Shown here: positions 1-13,200 of the stretch, piece after piece
Position numbering within the stretch: position 1 is the first letter of the stretch
Layout of the letters: each line of letters begins with the position of its first letter
Source: Pyrrhosoma nymphula
Lineage: Eukaryota; Arthropoda; Insecta; Odonata; Coenagrionidae
NCBI GenBank assembly: GCA_963573305.1
Contig: OY754329.1
Coordinates: 51,179,483 to 51,243,482, forward strand
Length of the DNA: 64,000 nucleotides
Direction of reading: 5' to 3'
The notes under the pieces: model-generated
What the model saw: the letters and a program-made list of their open reading frames with translations, nothing else
What the model was told of the DNA's origin: nothing
Databases searched by the model: none
Made by a program: the position numbers and the translations under genes

Positions 1-601
1 TTCGAGCAACTTTTAACTCAAAATTTTACTGGGTAGTCTCTTTCGTTCGGAACGTCATGATGACGCTATCACAACATTGTTTGACTCTTAGAATCGTAAG
101 TTAGATATCGTTATTTCTTCCAGCGTTTGTCGAGCAGGTGTTGTGTGGTGATAAATATAGCTTATTAGTTTTGAATGATTTGAACGGCGCTTGTAAGGTG
201 CTTGTGTTTCTTTTTAGTGCTCGCCCTTGTAATTTTTTTGTCTCATTCAAGTAGTTGGGGTTGAAGGTACTCAAGGGTGTATTCGTTTATTCGTAATTTT
301 AAGATTATTTTTTATATCTAATTAAAGTTAGAGGATTGAAATTAAAACGTAAAAACTGGTTTATAAAATAATGCAAATGTCTCCATTGCATTATTTTGGT
401 ACAATAATGCATTAGTACAGCGGTCTGCAAACTGGGGTACGAATATCCTGAGAGGGTACGTGCTTCGTGGTTAAGGGACAAGCGAAAAAGTTAAACATAT
501 GATCCGTGATATTTCTATAGCAAATGTTCCTGCGTTATTCAGTATTCAAGGGCTGTGTAGTGTTGAGATGTTAGAGAACATTGTCGCTAGATTTCAAAAG
601 T

Positions 602-680
602 AATCCCTCTACTACTATAGTAGTAGTAGAGTAGTAGAGGGATTAGTAGAGTAGTAGAGGGATTTATAGTAGTAGATAGG
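602..680. repeat. TAG-rich tandem repeat with hairpin
   Basis: A short array of TAG/TAGAG units in which the segment GTAGAGTAGTAGAGGGATT recurs. Its left edge (TAATCCCTCTACTACTA) is the exact reverse complement of TAGTAGTAGAGGGATTA, so the array can fold into a hairpin. It looks like a simple-sequence expansion and has no visible coding role. Confidence 0.8.
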
Positions 681-1899
681 TACCTTGGGTGTCGTTTTGC
701 TAAGACTTTCGATTTGTGTCGTAAGTCTATCCTTCTTGGACTAGTTAAGCTTCCGGGACTTCACCTTTCAGCCTTTAGAATGGTATTTCGAGGGTTTCAA
801 TCGCTTTGTCTGCGTTGACATGCGCGTTTAGGTCGCTCGTGTTATTTAAAGGTCCCCAACACTTTTCTTTCGCTCTTTCGGGCACCCAATAATTTTTATC
901 GCGAAAAAAGAACGTGTCGCACTGAATGCTGACCGCTAAATTTATTTTAGCGTCTCATGAATATTTTTCCATAATGTCCCTCCGTTTTCAAGGTATTGCC
1001 ATGACTGATAGAAGATAAGGCTTGGAAATGAATTCCGCGGCGATCTTTTATCTGATAACCCTGAAACCTTGCAGTTTTCTAGTTCTTGCTTTGAAAAGGC
1101 ATGTGCAACCTGCTGTTGTTTATCATTCCTCTCATTTCCCTTGCATTTTCATTGACAGCCGTCTCCAAATTTTCTTTATCTGTGAAATGGTGTTACTTTA
1201 AAATTTTACTTGGGCACCTGTGGGAAATGAAATATGACTCGACACTTTCGGAACCCCATTGCTTTCTCATGTAAGTGACGTTTCATTTATTCAGACCCTC
1301 TCGCATTCCATTTATTACGTCACTCGACTATTATTGGCCATGAAGTTAAATGCTTCGATGCTTGGGGGATGCAATGCGCCATGAAAAAAAATCATTTTAT
1401 TTATTGCTTGCCTCTTGTCCCGCGTCGCCTTTGCCATTGGTGAATTATCATTGCGGTTAATGTCTCTGACGATGTGAAATCTTTTGTTACGAAAAAGTTA
1501 AAATGCTACAAAATGCCTAACGTACAGGTCTAATGCATTTATATATAATAATTTAGCATATATCATGTACAGTATAGTATATATTAGGGAAACAAGATAC
1601 GGAGAGTTGATAATGGACTTTTACGGAAAGAACGGTATGTGAAGGAAACTTCCTTTGAATCATTAGAATATTCATGTCATTCTTTTGGTTTTATGCTGTT
1701 TTAAACGCAAATGAGTTCGGTATTTATTAATGTAAAGACTGCGGTGCGAAATGGCCTATGATTGTAAGGGTCCGTAAAAACTCTCCTACTTCTGACGAAA
1801 AAGTTAGACCCCTCCTCGTGTTGTGGGAAATGGTAAGCAGGACTGTCAGACCTGTAGTTCCTTTGTTGTAGTCACGGTTTTAGAATAGCGGAAATAGGT

Positions 1900-2310
1900 T
1901 AGAGTACATACATGATGTCTCAACCATTGCCCGGACTGGTGCATTCAATCTTCGGCCCTCTGGCGGCGTCTTTGGAATCCTCCCGAACTTCCTACTTAGC
2001 GAATCCGCTCTTCCTGACATACCACACTCGAGAAGGTGCACCGCACTCCCCGCCATACTCCGTGCGCGGCCGAGTGTTCAATCTTCCGCGCTCCTTGGCG
2101 AAGATCCCGCGCTCGCCTGTCGCCTCCGCGCGTGATTAATTAACCGACCGCTCTCGCCTCCATGATCGATTTCCACGGATTTGCTCAAGGGTTTGGACGA
2201 AGGGGGTGCTTGTGCAGTGGACAAGCTCCATTCCAACGATGAGAAACGCGACTCGATGCGCTTTGGCTTCTCCTAGAAGTGGGCTTGTCCGTGGAAATCA
2301 GGGCAAAACT
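1900..2310. other. CpG-rich block, possible promoter or first-exon region
   Basis: Visible CpG density is clearly higher than in the AT-rich flanks (many CGCG, GCGC and CCGC words between about 2040 and 2160). In an arthropod genome this may mark an unmethylated promoter or a conserved exon. The short open frames here (1912-2139 and 2206-2478, + strand) match no family I know. Calling this the clu promoter would be a guess. Confidence 0.25.
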
Positions 2311-3949
2311 CGTAAATTGAAAAATAAAGTGAAACGTAGTTCTTTTGTTTCTCAGGGGCAAAAACTTTGTGAAATGATGGTGACAATGCGTGACGTGATT
2401 AAAACAACGATGATATTTTTATGCAATAATATCAGCGATAATATCTACACTATGGAGTATTTCATCATTATATATTAAGTTACTATACAAGTAGTTAAAG
2501 TTAATTACTATTTTTTTTCTATTTTTGTGTATTAGTGTCATTTCACTCTCGTTTAAAGGTATAATGTTGATTTTTTTCAACGCTTCAACAGAAAATCATT
2601 TACTATGTTTCGTTTTTATATCAGAAGTGTAAATTGTATAGAAAGTTACTTTATCATATTACTGTTTATCTCAAATAGTTTTATGTACTAAGTAAATTTC
2701 GTTAGTTACACGTGTCATATTGTTATTAAAGAGCGTGTTTGTTACTAGAGCAGCATTTGCATGTATCCTGTAATGATGAGACCAGCAAATTGTATAGGTG
2801 CTACATGAGGAGAGGTGTCATGTCCTTTATGTATAACGCAAGTTGCCTCAGATTTAACTCCAAAATTATGAGTATAAGTGAAATAATAATTATGGGGACT
2901 TGTGATAATTTTTTGATAGACGTCGGGCAGTTTTGGCTGGTTTTGTCGGGGAAGTACCTACCTATTTCCGACTGGCATGCCGTTTCCTTGGTGAAATGTC
3001 TGTGATGAAGCCCATAAAACGCCTAAGACTCTTTGGTCCACTATGCCCAATGTGCGTCTGACGTTGGAATGGGATAGGGCCGAAGACTAATATGTCATCG
3101 ACTCCCACCGCTGATCTCTCGTTCCTCCGCGACTGGCTGTCCATTGCTACGCCCACTTCCCCGACGTTCTCCGCCGTAAGTTCGAATTAGTTCTCCTTCG
3201 GCCTCCTCGCTGTTCGGTTTCTCCATAGCATATTCGCTCCGCGACAGTAACCAGTAATTCACTTTTGAGCGTCGTACTACATCGGAGAGTCCGTCCTTCT
3301 CTCTGTCCTCGCCCAGGAATAAAGGATATGGGTTGATTTTTACGACCGGCCTCGGCGCTGATGGTCAAGCGGGTGGCTGTTTATCTTTTACGGGTGCACT
3401 TCGAAGTCGTTGATACTGATTAATGTAACTTTCACGCAAGGTCATTGTTATATTCATAATCCAGTTTGCTACGGTCAAACTTTTTGACAAAAAAATTGAC
3501 GGAACTGGTTTGAATCTCGTGTGAAGGGCCGAGTCTATCGATTGTTGACAATTACATTTTCCTCAAATGCTGCCAATCACACGATGGTCAATCCCGTTTG
3601 GTTATTTTTTTTTATTTTACTCTGGGTCTTCGGCTTTACTGTTCACATATGGTCTTTTTTCGGTCACGGTAGGTCTTTCATGGATCATTGCTACTCTCAT
3701 ATTGCCAATCAAAGGGTCGCTTTACTTACTCAAACGATCTCTTATTTAAGTTTATAATACTCATTACCTCTTATAACGTTGTGTATTCTACCAGCTGCTT
3801 AGTGGGTTTTTGGACAGTACTTACCATAACTTCCCAGTATATGTGACATTTTTTCACTTTCCTGCGCATTGCTTGCTCATCATCAGATTTATCTTGAATT
3901 CCTCATACCCTATGCCTCTATCTATGTCCTACATAATTCTTATCAGTGA

Positions 3950-4375
3950 TAGGAAGTAATTGATTTCAAGTAATCCGATTACTGGTAACGATTACATTTG
4001 AATTACTTTTACTAATAGTAATCGTTACAATTTTGTGCTTGTTTCTCTCGGGATAATTCGTAACAGCGCGTAATCGGTCAGAAATAATATGGATCACTCC
4101 AGTTTTCGATTGTTATCGACTATAAGACAATTTGATCGCAATCGTTTATTTCGACAATCTTCGGCACCATCAATTCATTCTTAAGCCGGGTCACTACCAG
4201 AAATATTTTCTGCGAAACATTATGCCGCAGCGCTCTTAGAATTGGATTTTTTTATAATCCTTGAGTTTGCGATTGCATATTAAGTAATTGTATTTCATTG
4301 TTATTTTTAAAGTAAGATTTACTTGTAATTTATTACTTATTTTCTGAAGTAATTGTAATCTGCCCCTACTAAATT
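3950..4375. repeat. TAATTAC/GTAATC-rich interspersed repeat remnant
   Basis: The left part (about 3955-4035) is full of AGTAATC, GATTAC and GTTAC words, and the right part (about 4300-4370) of AAGTAATTGTAATC words in the opposite sense. The two ends resemble each other in inverted orientation, as in an old non-autonomous DNA element. The superfamily is not determinable by eye. Confidence 0.3.
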
Positions 4376-4500
4376 TTTTAGGTAATTTACTCAACTTCCT
4401 ATTCCACGCCTCCCTTTTCCCCAGCGTTCTCCCCTCTGTCGCCCTTCTCAACATGCCATCACCTCTCAACACGTCCACCTTTTCTGCCTTCTTCAAATCA
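4376..4500 (-). mobile_element. Short RTE-type LINE 3' fragment (decayed)
   Basis: Read on the minus strand, this resembles the 3' end of the RTE element at 43.0-46.3 kb (segment around 46060-46140: GGTGATGG followed by a purine-rich stretch). Similarity is patchy and there is no intact frame. It could instead be a chance purine-rich match. Confidence 0.3.
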
Positions 4501-4524
4501 TGTAATTTGATTAAATGAAAAGGA

Positions 4525-4612
4525 AAACTTTGTTATATTCCACCAATTAATTCTCCGGTACAACTAGTTTCGACGCAGCGGCGTCATCTTCTTGTTAAAT
4601 CAAAGGTTTATT
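4525..4612 (-). repeat. Penelope/hammerhead-like repeat remnant
   Basis: On the minus strand a stem (GACGC/GCGTC, four-base loop) is followed by GAAAC and preceded by AAGAAGA, the layout of a hammerhead core (CUGANGA, stem II, GAAAC). The first two core bases are changed, so catalysis is not expected. The adjacent word AAACTTTGTTATATT (4525-4539) recurs exactly at 51120-51134 beside another such core, so the two belong to one repeat family. Hammerhead motifs of this kind are known from Penelope-like elements; that assignment is inference. Confidence 0.35.
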
Positions 4613-5329
4613 TTTTTCTTATTTACCAAGATTCTCTGGAAAATGTTGCACTTACACACTGGTGAAAAATTTTTAGAAAAATACTGATAAAGATAAATAC
4701 AAATAGAAAATAATTATAAATTATGAAAAAGTTTAATGTGACTATTTTGAGTGTAATGTTAAAAATATCGTTCACAAATTCTTTAAAAAATTATTTAACT
4801 CAATTTTAAGTTTCTCCTTCTCAGAAACACAGTATAACATATACAGAACACAAACGCTCGATTCCGCTTGCTACATTGTGATTGGACCGATTTGTACATA
4901 CAATATGGTAAGGAAACTCTTGGAGAAGCCGGAAACTTGGAAACTCCAGAAAAGCGTGGAGAACCCAACTCGAAAATCCCGCGGCATCCCGTATGACTCA
5001 AGGGAAATGCCGGTTTTCCCTCGCAATTATTTTCGTGTCGTTTGTGGCGATGGTGTGCCCAGCTTCGAACCGAGCGTGCTTCACTCCTGTCGAGAGACGA
5101 AATAGCTTTCTCGTCATGGCCCTCCGGTGATCCTTCAGCCTAGATTTCAGAGATGCGGCGGTCTATCCAATGTAGCATCTTCCACTATCGCCGTGGATTT
5201 TGTAAATCCCCACGTGAGAGTCATGCTGGATTCGATCCTTGGCCTTGTAGAGGTATCGGGTTTTCTTTATCGAGGTGAATCTCGTCGCAACATTGTCTTC
5301 AACGTTCCCACACCTTTCATTTACTCTCT

Positions 5330-5500
5330 CCATCATCTGATCTGCATCCTCCTATTCTTCTCCAGCAACGTCCTTTCCTCCTCCACCCAGTCAAGCACTC
5401 ATTTGCGTGTCTTCCTGTCGATATGTTGGGCGAATTCCTTCCCTCTTCACGCCCACATCTCTAATGCCAAAATTAAATTCTCATCCTTTCTTACCACGGT
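5330..5500 (-). mobile_element. RTE LINE 3' fragment
   Basis: On the minus strand, GAGATGTGGGCGTGAAGAGG and the following GGAAGACACGCAAATGAG line up with the intact-looking RTE copy at 45787-45845 (GAGATGTGGGTGTGGAGGAGG, then GGAAGACAAATGAGGAAGTG). It is part of the region after the reverse transcriptase. It is truncated and frame-broken. Confidence 0.5.
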
Positions 5501-7875
5501 ACACGCTTCGCCTCCTTAAGTTGATTTGAGCGAGATTTTTCCCTAGTCATAATAGAGACCATATTCGAATTTTATATTTTTATTTCAGTGGCTGTAAGAA
5601 GCACGAAGTAAATATTGTAGTATTGGTTGTGTAAAAATATTGTTTTATGACTGAACTTATCACTAAGAAACTGAATATGCATAGGTATAGATCATTAAGC
5701 AGGCTGATATCTCGGTTGAGCCCACCTTCCATTCTGGAATCCTATGAGTGCGGCCTTTTTTTACTCCTTTCCTTTGTTTACAATTCATTACGGGGACAGT
5801 TCCTAAGCAGAAAATGTTTGAAGAGAAGATAGAAGTGTGTTCGGCGGTCGCAATATTTTTTTCACGCAAGGGAGCTGAATAATACCTAATGAATTTACGC
5901 ATCCAAAATATAGATCACTTTGCTCAATAACATCGATATCTCATTAGGCTTCCTTTATCCCCGATACTCTTCTAGTCCAAGTCTACGACTAAAGGCAACA
6001 ATATTCATATATTTTCGAGGAAAACACCTCATATCTTCACTATTTAAAAAGTTTATTCGATATCCATGATTGACTGAGTTTTGTCTCCGAGCTCCTAATA
6101 ATTTCAAACGCCTCTTACCTACTGCAATCGTATAAGTCCCCGTATCGTGTAAGTTTTGCCTCCCTTTTGCTTCACCGGCATTACTGAATTTCTTAATTCC
6201 CCTTCAGCCAAATTTTATCACGCACCATGCGCGATTAACTGAAAGAAAAACATTCGTAAAAGCAACTCATACGATGTGCATTGTGGATTTTCTCCAAACT
6301 TAATTCCAGAAACAGTAAATGATTGCAAGGAAAAAAAACAACCAATATAGGGTAAAATGACAAGAATTAATTATGGCATCTTGGAAATGGTATGGACATG
6401 TTCTTATTATTATTTAAATTTGCAAGCGTTTACACCAGTATCTAGTATCACCCCGGGTGATACTGGTCTAAAAAAAGTGCATCCCAAAAACGTTTGAGTA
6501 GCGCCTCGTGTGTAGTGGTTTGATTTGAAAAATAACAAATATGGAAATTTTAAAAGTTTTTCACTGAAAGTGCAAATTATGATAACAATAATTTTATCTT
6601 GTATAATCGTCGACCTTTCTATCCCGTGAGGTAAATATTAAATAAAATTCTATACAATTCGCACAGAAAAAAGAAACTAAACAAATAACATAGAGAGAGC
6701 TGCGGAAAATATCAAGGTGCCCTTGGTCGTTATTCTCAAAGCATTGACCCCTGCACCCCGTGGCACATTTGACTAGCCCTCTGTGCAATTTGCATTTAAG
6801 AAGAATTATTGCGTTGTCAAAAGCAGCATTTGGCAATAGGAGGAAATTGATGATTGGGACCTCATTCGTAACTTCAAGAAAAGGGAAGCATAGCATTGTC
6901 TAATGCCGAAATCTGGGCTATTTAGTAAATAGGACGCGCGTATATGCAATTCTTTTGAGATTTGGATACGGAGAATGGTTTGAAAATATTATAATTAGAG
7001 AAGCAGACTTATGAAATTTTTGAGATAAAATAAGTGAAGAAAGAAAATATCTGAAGATATTCGACTTAAATAATCTTTCAAGCGGGGTTGAGAGGTAGTG
7101 GATAGCAATCCCACCCCAAAACAACGACTGTAATCCGCCCCTGGTTGAAGACTGTGTTGGAAGGTTGAATATTAGGGCGACAAGGAAGGAATGGTCGGAG
7201 GGAAAGTAATTCGTCGATCTGTTAAACATATCGCGGTCCATTTGTGTTGCGTGATTGAATTCGCCTTTAGCACATGTTTATTGAGTGGTGCTCAAAGGCA
7301 CGTACAGTTGCCGGTACCTTCTAGTCATGCTTGTACCCCTCGGTGCATCTTATCGGAGCATGCAACGCTCAATCCCTTCGGACTGCTGGTTCTGTTCATC
7401 AATGAAACTAATCCATTTAAACATCTTAAGTACAAAGCGAAAGGTCGTGTTACTTTGCATCCATGTACGTTACATCCGTGGTAGTTATTTTACCGAATTA
7501 ATGTAAGTTTTGATTACTCTGTGGTTTTGGACACATCTCGGAAAATTCTCTTACATCACGGGGGATTCTAAGCTCTTCCTACTACCAGTATTCCCATAAG
7601 CTTACTCTGTTTGCAATGAATAAGTATTTTATTTAAACTGTTGTAAATCCCACCCAGTTCATGTATTTAAAAATGACTATTATTTTCATGTCGAATTTTT
7701 TGTTGTTCACGTCGGGATTAGTTTTCACCACGGTTGCATCTCTGATGCAGAAGTCTTCTTCAAGATGGGTTGACGACTGTACAATCGTTCGACTAATCCT
7801 GAATCGATCTGCACACGCATTAAGAGTACGTGTTTACTCACGTTTGTTCGTGTTAGTCGAGCTTAACAGTCGTTT

Positions 7876-8090
7876 TTAAAGGCATGTTTCCACGGTGCAT
7901 GTACTATTGAAGAGTAGTGGATGCGTGGCTAAATGCTCCTTCACTATTGCGTCTTGTAAGCGCGTCAACTAGCGAGAATGCGCGAACACATGCCCATAAA
8001 ATAGCCCGTTATATTTTTGTGCATGCGTTCTCGCAAGTGATCTCGCATGTACTCTCGCGAGTACACACGCATCATGTAAACAGGCCTTAA
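7876..8090. mobile_element. MITE-like element with AAGGCNTGTTTNCA ends
   Basis: The left end reads TTAAAGGCATGTTTCCA and the right end, reverse-complemented, TTAAGGCCTGTTTACATG, so the two ends are imperfect inverted repeats next to TTA(A). The interior carries further inverted copies of GCGAGAATGCG / CGCATTCTCGC-like words. TTA or TTAA duplications would fit Harbinger or piggyBac; I cannot decide between them. Confidence 0.4.
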
Positions 8091-9991
8091 GGGTGATAAG
8101 TGAGAAGAGGTTGGATTGTTTTGGGAATTGAGAAAGAGTGGAGAGAGGCAGAATCGGCCTAATCTCACCGAAAGGCGCCAAGGAATCCACATTTCTACGC
8201 CCCATTTGACGGGCCGAATACTGCACTCGAAGCGCTCTTCACAGTACACCCGAATAAGAAGGCCATCACAGCAGTCAACTGTTACGTCCGAACCCAAAGT
8301 TTAAAAAGGGGGAGGTGTCTCGGGGAAAAGCGAGCGGTGTTAGGTTATGTCGTCCGGAGGTACCTGAAGAGGTTAAAACCTGTGCTTGAAGCGGAGAGTT
8401 TATTGGGGGAGGGGGGCACTCCGGAGAGCTTAGTCTAAAAATGGCCGCCTCTAAGAATATAACCGTTTCTTTCCTGGCTCGCCTTCCTCAGTGTAAGGTC
8501 TCCTACCTCCAGTGGCCCCTCCCTCCATTCTTCAGCTAACCCCCCATTTCCGCCCCCACCCCGTACTTCCACCCTCCGCGAATCATCTTGCTCGCATGCC
8601 AGTGTCCGGCACACCCACCCCCTTGGCAACGACGACCTTATTCTCGTAATACAATGATCCGCCTCGACATGAATATTCAACAAACTGAATCCCACCCTGA
8701 GCTGTTGGGATGCGAGAAAATGGTATTTTTATCGATTGACCGCTCTCACGTTATTCGGAGCAATTTTCGCTATATTCCCTGTTTAAACTGCTAAATTGGT
8801 GATCAAGCTTCCCGAGTCATTTATAATTCTTTGGCAAGGGTAATTAGAGTAAAATTCAATCCATGCTACCATTTCCATAACACATTTCAGGTCTTAAGGC
8901 GCTACCCATAGCTAATATTGTTCATTCTTAGTTTAATATTTCATTCCTTCATCTTGCCATCATTTCGGAGCTATAAACTACATTCTTTATCTATTTCAGA
9001 GATTTGTTGATTTTTTTTGTTATTTAGTCTCTTAGTAGTGACTGGGGTGAAATCATCTCAGGCTGTTGATTTCATTTACAGTGATTGCAATTGAATTTAT
9101 GTATTGTATACTTTCCACATTCTTATTACCCTTAGCCTCGGAATCCTTGACAGCTATAGTCAAGCAATTGCCAAAATACATAATTATCTATGAGTATTGA
9201 GTGACTTTGTTGGTCCTAGTCTTACACTGATTTATTTTTTTTACATCTGTTACTCAAGCTTCATTCTATCAAATTCCTCTCTGCAATGTCAAAGTTTATA
9301 TTGTGGTGTAGGTGGCTTACATTTTTGCAGTGTGTATTAAAAATTGACATTAAAGTTTATGAGCTTTACATATTTATTTGTAGTAGAAGAATTCAAATCC
9401 CTGCATCTCTGCTACCTTGTTTCTAAATCCTTGTTAATGAATGGTAGTTATGGGAACTGATATTTGTTTATTACACAATATTCTATACCATCCTATACAC
9501 TAGAATGTATCAAGGAAAATAAAGAGTGGAGGATCCTATGGAACCATAATATTGTTAAAAGTACATAAAGCATACATTAATCTTACAGTATCAGTTCTTA
9601 TTTTACTTAAAATTTCAAAACCATTCATGTCTTATGTTTCTCTTCCTAGTAAAAAGACAATCTTGTTGTAATGTAAGAAAATTAAGAGTTGTAACATTCT
9701 TATTCGCTTCATCTAATTTAAACAGTAGTGCCAACCACCAAAATTTGGGTACATTGAGGTAAGAAGGGATGAGATTCTAAAGTTAGCCATGAATACGGTG
9801 TGAGATGAAAACATTTTTGTATCCTATGATTAGTAATTAAGAATCGTCATAGCTGTCTTTTTACTTGAAAATTTCCATATTCTCTTATGGTTTCAAGAGC
9901 TTTTTTTCATCCTATGCTATACCTAAATACAACTTCTAAAATGCCCTTTACAATCACTCTGAAAATGATTTTCATCATCTTATAATTGCAG

Positions 9992-10284
9992 AAGCCAGTG
10001 ACACTGCCACCAATGCAGAATTAAAGATGAAGGTGCACAAAGAGGAGTCTGTCGTAGCCAAGAGCCTTATCAATGGCCAAGAAAAAGAGGAGGAGAAAGG
10101 GGACCCAGAGACGATGACTGTGATAACCAATGGAGTTAATGGTGACGAGAGCCAGAAGGGAGAGAGTGAGGCTGACAAGTCTGCGGATGATCGAGGGAAG
10201 GAGGAGCAGGAGGTGGTGTTCATTCAAGACATGGGCTTTACTGTGAAGATTTTGTCCCCTGGGACAGAGCCCTTTGATATACAG
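9992..10284 (+). CDS. clu: clu coding exon A (first visible)
   Basis: The acceptor ...TTATAATTGCAG precedes 9992 and the donor GTACCTAAG follows 10284. The exon opens with two bases of a split codon, and no stop lies upstream of Met 10027, so it continues from an earlier exon. It encodes a Glu/Lys/Asp-rich disordered tail and then VVFIQDMGFTVKILSPGTEP, the first strand of the CLU_N domain. The 10027 ATG is a possible start if the upstream exon is non-coding. Confidence 0.9.
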
Positions 10285-13200
10285 GTACCTAAGGGAAATA
10301 AATTATACCCAAATTTCTGTGTATGGACTGCATTTCATGGAAAAGCTCTGTTTATTTGGTTTGATATTCGGTTAAAACTTTCTGTTATTTATAATTTTTG
10401 TGAGTGCATTGTGACCATCATCTTTTGGCATTCTTTCAGTTGATTAGTAAATTTGTGGGGAGTTTTACAGTTGTAAAATTTATATGCTTAGGGGGTTCAC
10501 TGGTTCTAACGCCTACATGGCTCTTGGTTGAGTAATAGATAGAATATTCATTTGTTCTTCAGTTATTTAGCTAAAGGCTATGCACATGCTGTCAGTCATG
10601 ATAAGAGCTCATTTCTTATAAATACCTGAGAAAACCAAAATAGAGAAAATATTGGATAATTGCTTCACAGTATCACAAATGAAAATTAAGCCCCAAGAGT
10701 AATTTCCTTGGTAAATATAGAGATGTCATGAATAATTAGTTGCATTATTGCCAACTAATCTCCTCTTTGGCTTAAAACATTTATGAAGCTATTAAATAAT
10801 TGCTAACTGTCCCTTTGCTCGTAAATTATGTTTATTACTCTGAAATAAAACCAGGAGCAAGTGGAAAACATCAAATTTTTCCTGGCTTGAAGAAACTGAA
10901 TGATGTCAGACCTCCTTTAAATTGCCAACATTATTTGAAGCACGAGATTCAGTTTTCACAAGTTCAATTTTTTTTAATTAGTCATTAGAAGAATGTCAGA
11001 TTTAAATAAAAAATTCATAACCCTTCATGTACCTGTCAGTGCAGCTGTAAGCAGTGCAGGACACGCAAAGAAATGCAGTTGTATTGATGAAAACTCATAG
11101 AAATGTAGCTGATGCAGTAATATTACATTGTCAAACCACAAGCAAATTCTAAAATTCTAACATGGTGCCTATGCATCAATTTGTAATGTGACTGCAGTGC
11201 CAATGAACTCTCCAGTGTATAACTAGGTGACTTCATGTGGACAATCTCACCCTTATTTTTCCCTATCATCTGTTAACTTTCCTACTTATTACTTCCAATT
11301 TGGTATCATTAGAAAATAACTTGTAGGGGTTTATGCTACAGGCATGTCATATATCTCAAATAACTCTTTAGTTTATGGAGCATATGCACTGAAAAATGGA
11401 AAATTTATGTAAACAATGCCCTGTTTTCTGTGTGTGCAAGTTTGAATATCCCTTTGTTGATTGCTTTTAATTCCTCCCAAACATTGAACTGGAAAAAAAA
11501 TATTATAGTCTTTGGGGGAGCTGAACTCCCAGGCCCCACCTTTTCTACTGGGTTACTGGTGTCACATGATAATTTCTTTAGCCAAACTTGTCTTAGTCCC
11601 ACTATTTTGCAAGCTTGTCTTTGGCCCATGATCATTATTGCCAGCAAATAATTTGCTAATAAAGTTTAAAACTGATGACAAGAGAAAAGTAGACACGTTG
11701 AATCAAAACTCTTCAATATACAAGTGAACTAGATCAATGGGCTCCAATCGGTCTGCGAACCACTGATTGGCCTTAAGAAAATTTTGGCAGTCCATGTTAT
11801 TATGTTAGTTAAACACACAAAAAAACGCGTTTGTGTCTGGATAAAAAAAATCACTGGATTCTTAACTCTTCCAGGTCTGAATGGTTGTCTACCACGGATC
11901 TTGATGATAGCTGTAATTAATCCTTGTTGTTTGCCACATGCCACTTTTGAAATTATCTTGTTGACATTCATTGTCAAATATGTATTTTTTATGAAGTCAA
12001 CCATGTTTTTGATTGATTTTCATTTTATAGGCTTTGTTTTGTAAGGGCATCTGACTCTCACACAGCCTCAATATATAAGCCAAGCTTTAAAGAATAACAA
12101 TTAACTTGAATATTGTAACTCTTACCAGTGCCCTCATCGATTCCTCTTAAGTTTCAGCTACAGACAGGCGGAAAGTCCATCACAACATGAATCATCCAAA
12201 TGCCTACTACCCTGTCTGAGGCTCTGTTCTAACACTATTAGTACAAACCCTTTTAAACTTATGCTCCCTTAACTTCAATTATAATTCTATTTTTATGGTA
12301 ATTTTTTTTACTTCGCTGAACAGAAAAAGCAGTGTCCGATATTTTCATGGGCACTAGACTAAAAATGTCCAGTTGTAGCATTAAAATGTGGCAGATATCC
12401 ATAGCTTTTGAAACACCAGATTTAGATTTGTTGTGAGCCAATTAAATGCTATTTTTTTGCAATTTCATACGTATGGCTGTATCAGGGAATTATATTTGAA
12501 ATTAAATTAATTACTCCTGATTTTTTTATTCTGAGAATCATTGATATTTCTGGCATTTATTGAATCAACATTAATAAATTTTATTTTTGTATTTTTTCTG
12601 TTTTTAGTAGCATACTCCAATGCCATGTAATTTTCTTATTGTAATCCTCTTCTGTGATTTTTCATTGGTGATTGAAATGTTTAAATGCCCTGATTTCCAG
12701 GTATCCAGTATGGAGCTTGTTCAAGAAATACACCAACTTCTAATGGACCGAGAGGATACATGCCACAGGACATGTTTTTCTCTTCAGCTGGATGGCAATA
12801 CTCTAGATAATTTTGCTGAGCTAAAGAATATTGAAGGGCTCAAGGAAGGATCTGTTATCAAGGTAAGTTTGCTTTAGATTATAGTGATGGGATAGGATTT
12901 CTCATGGTCCTCAGTGGATAAATTAGTTCTGGTTGGCATATTTTTTAAAGTAGAATAAAGTCTCTAATAATGAGTCTAAAGATATTGATTTTTATAAACA
13001 TCAAAATAAAAGTACCAGTCATTATTGTCCTTCTTGGATAGATGTATGTATTTTTAGATGGCTTAGTGTGAATTTTATTATAGTCTTCCCTGGATCGCCA
13101 ATGTTTTACGCTAACGATCCTTGTATTGGGGATGGAACTTTAGTAGATTTTAAGAGACAAACTTGAAACCCTTGCCTAATTATTTAAACTGAGCCATTTT

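Larger units (their letters stand above)
1..9991. other. Upstream/5' intron DNA without a recognised gene
   Basis: No open frame here resembles a protein I know, and all are short. Because the first visible clu exon (9992) begins in mid-codon after a good acceptor, at least one upstream exon and the promoter must lie here or outside the window; I could not choose one. The stretch is AT-rich except for a CpG-rich block near 1.9-2.3 kb and another near 3.1-3.35 kb. It holds the repeat remnants listed separately. Confidence 0.6.

Noticed and set aside
599..680. CRISPR-like or telomeric array
   Set aside because: The units are TAG-type microsatellite words without spacers, in eukaryotic DNA.
1912..2139. 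A 75-codon frame in the CpG-rich block as the first clu exon
   Set aside because: It does not resemble the N-terminus of any CLU protein, and I see no donor of the required phase tied to it.
5127..5519. A 130-codon plus-strand frame as a gene
   Set aside because: Its second half is the antisense of an RTE LINE fragment, and the first half has no recognisable domain.
6440..6475. Palindrome AGTATCACCCCGGGTGATACT as an operator-like site
   Set aside because: It is short and isolated. Nothing links it to regulation; more likely it is the tip of an old repeat.
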